The notes below the pieces were generated by a model. The model saw nothing but the letters and a program-made list of their open reading frames with translations. It did no database searches and was not told the origin of the DNA. DNA of 64,000 nucleotides. It comes from Streptomyces microflavus. GTDB taxonomy: Bacteria; Actinomycetota; Actinomycetes; Streptomycetales; Streptomycetaceae. Shown here in pieces: positions 60,430-64,000 of the stretch (positions are counted from its first letter, which is position 1; every line of letters begins with the position of its first letter). Location: contig NZ_BMUG01000012.1 in the NCBI RefSeq assembly GCF_014650075.1, positions 124,001 to 188,000 on the forward strand, written 5' to 3'. The position numbers and the translations under genes were made by a program.

Positions 60430-60620
60430 CGGGCGCGACCCTGGTGACGGGCGCCCTGGCCGCCCACGAGGCGGGCGTGACCCCGGCGACGATCCGCAAG
60501 TGGGTCCAGCTGGGCCACCTCAGCCCGGCCGGGAGGCAGGGCCGGGCGCACGTGTTCCGGCTGGAGGACGTGTTCGCGGCGGAACGGGCGGCCCGGCGGA
60601 AGGCTCCGGGGGCGCGCTGA
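60426..60620 (+). CDS. Small MerR/excisionase-type HTH protein
   Basis: 64 residues from ATG 60426 (ATGA overlap). LVTGALAAHEAGVTPATIRKWVQLGHLSPAGRQGRAHVFRLEDVFAAERAARRK is a winged HTH of the phage excisionase/MerR type and makes up the whole protein. It follows the zinc-ribbon gene and ends at a 25-bp hairpin. Confidence 0.88.
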   Translation: MTGATLVTGALAAHEAGVTPATIRKWVQLGHLSPAGRQGRAHVFRLEDVFAAERAARRKAPGAR

Positions 60621-60626
60621 GGGAGA

Positions 60627-60679
60627 GGAACGGAGAAGGAGGGGCGGCCCGTTGCGGGCCGCCCCTCCTTCTCCGTTCC
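60627..60679. terminator. Perfect 25-bp hairpin with three-base loop between convergent genes
   Basis: The left arm 60627-60651 (GGAACGGAGAAGGAGGGG...) is exactly complementary to 60655-60679, loop TTG. It is the longest perfect hairpin in the window and lies between convergent genes, so it can stop both transcripts. Confidence 0.85.
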
Positions 60680-60770
60680 CCGGGCTACTTCTCGGGCGCG
60701 GCCTCTGCTCCCCGGGCCACTTCTCGGGTGCGGCCTCTGCTCCTCGGGCTACTTCTCGGGGGCGGCCGCC
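60678..60770. repeat. Three tandem 32-bp units at the 3' end of the 60749 gene
   Basis: Units at 60678-60709, 60710-60741 and 60742-60770 share CGGGCTACTTCTCGGG. The third contains the stop codon of the minus-strand gene (encoding PEK-stop), so the others are downstream duplications of the gene end. Confidence 0.8.
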
Positions 60771-61054
60771 ATGCGGAACACCTGGGCTCCGCCCTCCGCA
60801 CCCCCGGAAGCCAGCGCGACCGCCTCGCCCCAGCCGCTGCGGAACCCCCGCGTCTCCGCATCGACGGCGATTCTCGCGCCGACCTTGCCGACGACGGCGG
60901 TGAGTGTGCGGGCGACCTCCGCGGTGTACGTACCCGACTCCCCCGACTCCGCGGCCACCTCGACCGCGGCAGCCATGACATCGGCCAGCCGCTCCTGGGC
61001 ACTGATCACCGGCTCACTCCCGTCCACCCGCTCCCCCGTTCCCTCGCTCCACAC
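60749..61054 (-). CDS. Small hypothetical protein in the tail-like cluster, behind a LexA-like box
   Basis: About 101 residues from GTG 61054 (GGAGGG 13 bases upstream; GTG 61030 is an alternative). ERLADVMAAAVEVAAESGESGTYTAEVARTLTAVVGKVGARIAVDAETRGFRSGWGEAVALASG is helical and acidic. No family recognised. It is reverse to the tail genes and has TCGAATGTCTGTTCGA, a LexA-type palindrome, 39 bases upstream. Confidence 0.6.
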   Translation of the reverse strand: MWSEGTGERVDGSEPVISAQERLADVMAAAVEVAAESGESGTYTAEVARTLTAVVGKVGARIAVDAETRGFRSGWGEAVALASGGAEGGAQVFRMAAAPEK

Positions 61055-61092
61055 GCTCGTCAGGGCGCTTCCCTCCGCAGAACCGCCGCCTC

Positions 61093-61108
61093 TCGAATGT
61101 CTGTTCGA
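61093..61108 (-). promoter_or_regulatory. LexA (SOS) box candidate
   Basis: TCGAATGTCTGTTCGA matches the actinobacterial/Gram-positive LexA palindrome (CGAAC-N4-GTTCG) with one changed base in the left arm and intact outer T/A. It lies 39 bases upstream of the minus-strand gene start and 252 before the tail terminator gene. Confidence 0.55.
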
Positions 61109-61211
61109 TAACCGCAGACTAACGCACCGGGGGCGGGACTGCGGGAGGCGAGAACAGGCCCACCTGCGTGCCGGCGAGGCACGAACAGCCCGGGAAGCGC
61201 ACCCCGCAAAA

Positions 61212-61247
61212 TTGCGCGTTCGCGCCAACAGGTTGCGCGCTCGCACG
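61212..61247 (+). promoter_or_regulatory. Tandem TTGCGCG operator candidates before the tail genes
   Basis: TTGCGCGTTCGCGC (61212-61225) and TTGCGCGCTCGCAC (61233-61246) differ at two positions and start 21 bases apart, two helical turns. The second plus G61247 is identical to the reverse complement of 59483-59497. Confidence 0.6.
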
Positions 61248-61359
61248 ATCCCGGTCACAATAAGTGCAGCGGCGGAGCTGCGCCCACCCTCCGGGCGCGG
61301 CTCCGCCGTCCGCGTCGCCACCCCTTCACCCATCCGCGAACAGGAGTGATCGCCCTGTC

Positions 61360-61770
61360 ATGACTTCACCTCCGAGCACCTTCCCCGACGTGGAGGCCAT
61401 CGTCGTGGAGCTCCTCTCCGAGCGCGCCGATCTCGCGGACGCGGTCGTGGACGAGACTCCGCCGCCGGGCTTCGACGGCACGCAGAAGGCGGTGATCGTC
61501 TCCCGGCGCGGTGGTGCCTGGATCGACGACCTCCACCTCGACCAGCCGCTCATCGAGCTGGAGGCCTACGGGCCGGACAAGGCGACGGCACACCGCCTGG
61601 CCAACTCCGCCCGGGCCGAACTGCTCGCCGCGGTCGGCCGGCGGTACGGGACGAACATCGTGATCAGCGATGTCGTCGAGGCGGACGGCCCGCGCTGGCT
61701 GCCCGAGTACCTCCACCCCGCGGCCAACCGCTACCTCTGCGTCCTGCGCGTCTCCCTGCGCATCGGCTGA
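61360..61770 (+). CDS. Phage tail terminator-like protein (DUF3168-like)
   Basis: 136 residues from ATG 61360. VEAIVVELLSERADLADAVVDETPPPGF, RGGAWIDDLHLDQPLIELEAYGPDKATAHRLANSARAELLAA and the C-terminal WLPEYLHPAANRYLCVLRVSLRIG fit the small tail completion/terminator proteins that cap siphovirus tails (DUF3168 and related). The Arg-Gly-Gly and Trp positions are typical of actinophage versions. It precedes the tail tube gene, the standard siphovirus order. Confidence 0.7.
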   Translation: MTSPPSTFPDVEAIVVELLSERADLADAVVDETPPPGFDGTQKAVIVSRRGGAWIDDLHLDQPLIELEAYGPDKATAHRLANSARAELLAAVGRRYGTNIVISDVVEADGPRWLPEYLHPAANRYLCVLRVSLRIG

Positions 61771-61784
61771 CGCCGGAACCTGAC

Positions 61785-61880
61785 GCCGTACGCCTCCGAA
61801 GCCGTACGCCTCTGAGGCCGCGCGCATCCAACGCCGTACGCCTCTGAAGCCGTACGCACCCATCGCCGTACGGGCCCACC
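61785..61880. repeat. 16-bp tandem repeat, six units, in a tail-gene gap
   Basis: Units of the type GCCGTACGCCTCTGAA start at 61785, 61801, 61817, 61833, 61849 and 61865. The 234-base gap between the tail terminator and tube genes holds this array and the hairpin at 61899; no gene. Confidence 0.85.
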
Positions 61881-61898
61881 CCGTACGCCCCACAGACC

Positions 61899-61922
61899 AG
61901 GCCCTGCCGTCCGGCGGGGCCT
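61899..61922 (+). terminator. Hairpin before the tail tube gene
   Basis: AGGCCCTGCC-GTCC-GGCGGGGCCT (one mismatch) followed by TTTG. A terminator or attenuator that could raise tube protein relative to the terminator. Confidence 0.6.
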
Positions 61923-62004
61923 TTGCCGTACCCGTGACGGCACGCACCACCCAGTCATCCATCCAGTCACCCACTCAGGGACCAACCACCCCAAGGAGCC
62001 ATCC

Positions 62005-62613
62005 ATGGCAGGCAACAACGCCTCCGAGATCCGCGTGGCCGGAACCGGCCGCATCCTCGTCGCCGAGATCGACGCCCCGCTGCCGGACGCCTTCTCCGAC
62101 AACCCGGCGGCCGACTGGGGGCCGGCCTGGACCGACCTCGGCTACACCTCCACCGAGGGCGTGACCTTCGCCAAGAAGGACAAGCTGGACCCGGTCGAGA
62201 CGTGGCAGTCCATCAGCCCGGCCCGGTTCGTCTACGCGGACCGCGACCTGACGCTGAAGTTCGCGATGCTCCAGTTCAACGAGGACACGCTGCCGTTCTT
62301 CCTCGGCGGCAAGTCCACGGACATCCGCAAGGACGGGGACGCCTCGAACGTCTTCCAGTTCGACGTGCCGGACGGGCCGACCTTCGACGAGCGGGCCCTC
62401 GGCCTGGAGTTCACCGACGGCTCGGAGGTCACGTACCGCTTCGTCATCCCGCGTGGCCAGGTGACCGCCACCGACGACATCAAGCTCGCCCGGAAGGCGG
62501 CCGCGCAGCTCGGCGTCACCTTCACCGCCCTGTCGCCGGGCGACGGCCAGGCGCTGGCCACCTTCGTCATGAAGGACGCGGCTTACACGGTGCCGACGAT
62601 CCCGGCCCCGTAA
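62005..62613 (+). CDS. Siphovirus-type major tail tube protein
   Basis: 202 residues from ATG 62005 with AAGGAG six bases upstream. ASEIRVAGTGRILVAEIDAPLPDAF, GYTSTEGVTFAKKDKLDPVETWQSISPARFVYADRDLTLKFAMLQFNEDTLPFFLGG and TYRFVIPRGQVTATDDIKLARKAAAQLGVTFTAL match actinophage tail tube proteins (non-contractile). It should polymerise into the tube. No sheath gene follows, so the structure would be non-contractile. Confidence 0.82.
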   Translation: MAGNNASEIRVAGTGRILVAEIDAPLPDAFSDNPAADWGPAWTDLGYTSTEGVTFAKKDKLDPVETWQSISPARFVYADRDLTLKFAMLQFNEDTLPFFLGGKSTDIRKDGDASNVFQFDVPDGPTFDERALGLEFTDGSEVTYRFVIPRGQVTATDDIKLARKAAAQLGVTFTALSPGDGQALATFVMKDAAYTVPTIPAP

Positions 62614-62708
62614 CACCCGTAACACCTGCCGGGTCGGGGCCGATTCGGCCCGGACCGGCCCAGCCCCGGCCCCTTCCCGCCCCCGCAACCTGAAACGGAG
62701 ACACCCGC

Positions 62709-62999
62709 ATGGCTTCCTTCGACGTGAACGCGGCGCGCGCCCAGCGCCTGGAGGTGCTCGGCCGCACCTGGTCCTTCGACCTGGACGACGACACCTTCGA
62801 ACTGCCCACCGAGCTGACCCGCGCCACCGCCACCGCGCTGCGCTCGCTGGACGACAACGACGTGGACGGGCTGCTGCGGCTGCTGCTCGGCGAGGAGCAG
62901 TTCGGCCGCTTCGCGCAGCACGAGATCACCATGCAGGACATCGCCGCGCTCCTGGAGGCGTACGGCAAGGAGACCGGGCTCGGCCTGGGGGAAGGCTGA
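62709..62999 (+). CDS. Tail assembly chaperone, short (gpG-like) product
   Basis: 96 residues from ATG 62709. MASFDVNAARAQRLEVLGRTWSFDLDDDTFELPTELTRATATALRSLDDNDVDGLLRLLLGEEQF and DIAALLEAYGKETGLGLGEG resemble actinophage gpG-type chaperones. It ends in TGA just after the slippery run GGGGGAA; ribosomes that slip by -1 continue into the next frame. It lies where such chaperones always do, between the tube and the tape measure gene. Confidence 0.78.
   Translation: MASFDVNAARAQRLEVLGRTWSFDLDDDTFELPTELTRATATALRSLDDNDVDGLLRLLLGEEQFGRFAQHEITMQDIAALLEAYGKETGLGLGEG
62987..62993 (+). other. -1 ribosomal frameshift site
   Basis: GGGGGAA four bases before the TGA of the chaperone gene. Zero-frame codons are CTG GGG GAA GGC TGA; slipping back one base gives GGA AGG CTG AGC and opens 140 more codons. 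The frame reached has no suitable start before GTG 63116, so frameshift is the simplest way to make it. Confidence 0.65.
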
Positions 63000-63412
63000 G
63001 CCTCGACGCGTTCGTCACCGAACACGCCGAGGCCCTCGAAGCCGACCTGCTGCGGCACTACGGCATCGACCTGCTGGACTGGCACCGCGGCCGGCTGACC
63101 TCACGCCGGCTCGCGGTGCTGGTCAAGCACATGCCGCGCGACAGCGCCGTCTCCCGGGAACTCGACGGGGACGGCGCGGAGTGGACGGTCACCGACTATC
63201 TGCTCGCCGCGGCCGTGGACCATCTCGCCGCCGCCAACTGGATGTTCGCCTCGGTCAACACCGACGAGGACTCCGATCCGCCGGAGACGCCGGTGCCGGT
63301 GCCGAGGCCGGGCGACGAGGCCCCGGACACGGACACGGTGAGCGCACGGGAGCAGCGGCCGGCCGCACACGGCGGCCCCGACCGCGCCGAACTCATGCGT
63401 TTCTTCGTGTGA
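62990..63412 (+). CDS. Tail assembly chaperone, frameshift extension (gpT-like)
   Basis: About 140 residues in the -1 frame: LDAFVTEHAEALEADLLRHYGIDLLDWHRGRLTSRRLAVLVKHMPRDSAVSREL, the classic actinophage gpT pattern (DLxRxYGxDL...RRLxxL...LPxxSA), and WTVTDYLLAAAVDHLAAANWMFASVN. The joined gpG-T protein would be about 234 residues. It is a C-terminal part, not a separate gene. Confidence 0.72.
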   Translation, partial: GRLSLDAFVTEHAEALEADLLRHYGIDLLDWHRGRLTSRRLAVLVKHMPRDSAVSRELDGDGAEWTVTDYLLAAAVDHLAAANWMFASVNTDEDSDPPETPVPVPRPGDEAPDTDTVSAREQRPAAHGGPDRAELMRFFV

Positions 63413-63418
63413 AGCGGG

Positions 63419-63820
63419 TCAGATGAGCCGGATGCCGTTGAAGAGCAGGATCGCCGAGAGCGCGAAACACCCGGCAGCGAATCCATATGATCCGGTCCCG
63501 TCGGCGACGCCGTTTATCAGCGCGGACGCTTTTCCTTCGGGGTCGTACTGGACTTCCGCGGTTCTCCCTACTGCGACGGGTATCGTCCTCTCGCTCCGCG
63601 TCCACGCAACATGCTTGCGCCCCTGCTTGTCGGTGTAACGGATTCCACTGGCCACCAATCTGCCGGATGTCCACCTCAGGTTGACGCATACCCCTTTGGC
63701 GAATTCCGCCCGACCACTCCGGATAAACATTTCCTGTCGCCATCGAAGATGCGCCAGGTAGGCGCCGTATGCGGCTGCAGCAAGGGCCGAAGCAGAGAAA
63801 AGAGCCACCAACAGAATCAT
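63419..63820 (-). CDS. Membrane protein, DUF3592-like, inserted in the tail cluster in reverse
   Basis: 133 residues from ATG 63820. N-terminal helix ILLVALFSASALAAAAYGAYLA, extracellular part with GVCVNLRWTSGRLVASGIRYTDKQGRKHVAWTRSERTIPVAVGRTAEVQYDPEGKASA, C-terminal helix YGFAAGCFALSAILLFNGIRLI. The VGRTAEVQYDPE segment is DUF3592-like. It lies between the chaperone and the expected tape measure gene, on the opposite strand. Its GC in the two lines counted (63421-63540) is about 62 percent against 73 in the tube gene, suggesting later acquisition. Confidence 0.7.
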   Translation of the reverse strand: MILLVALFSASALAAAAYGAYLAHLRWRQEMFIRSGRAEFAKGVCVNLRWTSGRLVASGIRYTDKQGRKHVAWTRSERTIPVAVGRTAEVQYDPEGKASALINGVADGTGSYGFAAGCFALSAILLFNGIRLI

Positions 63821-63864
63821 TCGCGCAGGGTATCCACGGCCAGGCTTCACGTCAAGGGAGAAGC

Positions 63865-63884
63865 GGGTTCGCACGGGTTCGCAC
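63865..63884. repeat. Tandem 10-bp GGGTTCGCAC repeat in a divergent promoter gap
   Basis: Two exact copies, 63865-63874 and 63875-63884, between the DUF3592-like gene and the rightward partial gene. Possible operator or duplication scar. Confidence 0.5.
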
Positions 63885-63905
63885 CGGGAAGAAGGAGGAA
63901 AGTAA

Positions 63906-64000
63906 ATGACCAGCCCATATCCGCCTGGATGGCCAGAGGGTCACACGTACGAAGGAATTGTCAAAGATGTCGTGGCGGGCCTGCTGAGCTCGGGTGGCGA
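63906..64000 (+). CDS. Unknown gene, 5' end only
   Basis: ATG 63906 with AAGGAGG seven bases upstream; 31 codons are visible to the edge: MTSPYPPGWPEGHTYEGIVK then DVVAGLLSSGG. GC in 63901-64000 is 58 percent by hand count, low for this genome. It is not recognisable as a tape measure start and may form a divergent low-GC pair with the DUF3592-like gene. Confidence 0.6.
   Translation, partial: MTSPYPPGWPEGHTYEGIVKDVVAGLLSSGG

Larger units (their letters stand above)
61055..61359. promoter_or_regulatory. 305-base control region of the tail genes
   Basis: No gene. It contains the LexA-like box (61093-61108), then two tandem TTGCGCG repeats (61212-61228 and 61233-61247, 21-bp phased) shared with the XRE control region, and CAGGAG 13 bases before the ATG at 61360. 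The layout suggests that the XRE repressor and the SOS response control the tail module. Confidence 0.6.

Noticed and set aside
61785..61880. CRISPR-like array in the tail gap
   Set aside because: 16-bp units are head-to-tail without spacers.
58906..64000. Contractile injection system (eCIS or R-type tailocin)
   Set aside because: The tube and chaperone genes are of siphovirus type and no sheath, baseplate or ATPase gene is present in the window.

Overview
This window is chromosomal DNA from a Streptomyces or close relative. The GC content is about 70 percent, third codon positions are strongly GC-biased, GTG starts are common, and the gene content is typical of the genus (a WhiJ-like XRE/DUF397/ATPase trio, an ECF42-type sigma factor with a DGPF partner, CU044_5270, DUF5707 and a trypsin-like secreted protease). 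Nearly all core genes lie on the minus strand and read from right to left.

Following the minus strand, the core comes in blocks. First is the str operon rpsL-rpsG-fusA-tuf (57.6-53.2 kb). After about 2.5 kb of plus-strand accessory genes (protease, GNAT, membrane-anchored protein) comes the S10 operon rpsJ to rpsQ (50.2-44.9 kb). Then follow the spc genes rplN to rplO, secY-adk, map, infA-rpmJ-rpsM-rpsK-rpoA-rplQ and truA (44.8-32.7 kb). Strong hairpins between rpsQ/rplN, rplO/secY, adk/map, rpsK/rpoA, rplQ/truA and fusA/tuf cut this long array into separate transcription units. A small plus-strand accessory cluster (SnoaL-like protein, TetR, membrane proteins) and an ABC-F ATPase precede rplM-rpsI, glmM and a plus-strand coaA-DUF389 pair.

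From 24 to 13 kb lies an accessory zone with ECF sigma/CU044_5270, a VOC protein, the WhiJ-like trio, a repeat-rich HTH protein, a broken and an intact VapBC-type toxin-antitoxin system, the ECF42/DGPF pair and secreted proteins. From 13 to 1 kb is the cell-wall and t6A block: glmS, acpS, nnr, alr, an alpha/beta hydrolase, tsaE, tsaB-rimI-tsaD, plus a small iron-box gene, an L,D-transpeptidase-like protein without catalytic Cys, and a divergent TetR/MFS efflux pair.

The most unusual part is the right end (about 58.9-64 kb, upstream of rpsL). A divergent XRE regulator, a zinc-ribbon protein, a small MerR-type HTH protein and a small unknown gene lead into siphovirus-type tail genes: a DUF3168-like tail terminator, a tail tube protein and a tail-assembly chaperone with a likely -1 frameshift. 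No capsid, terminase, integrase or lysis gene is visible. The two control regions share a 15-base operator-like word, and a LexA-like box lies in one of them. Between the chaperone and whatever follows sits a lower-GC reverse-strand membrane gene. I read this as a domesticated non-contractile tail (F-type tailocin-like) module with its own switch. That is an inference, and the right part of the cluster is outside the window.
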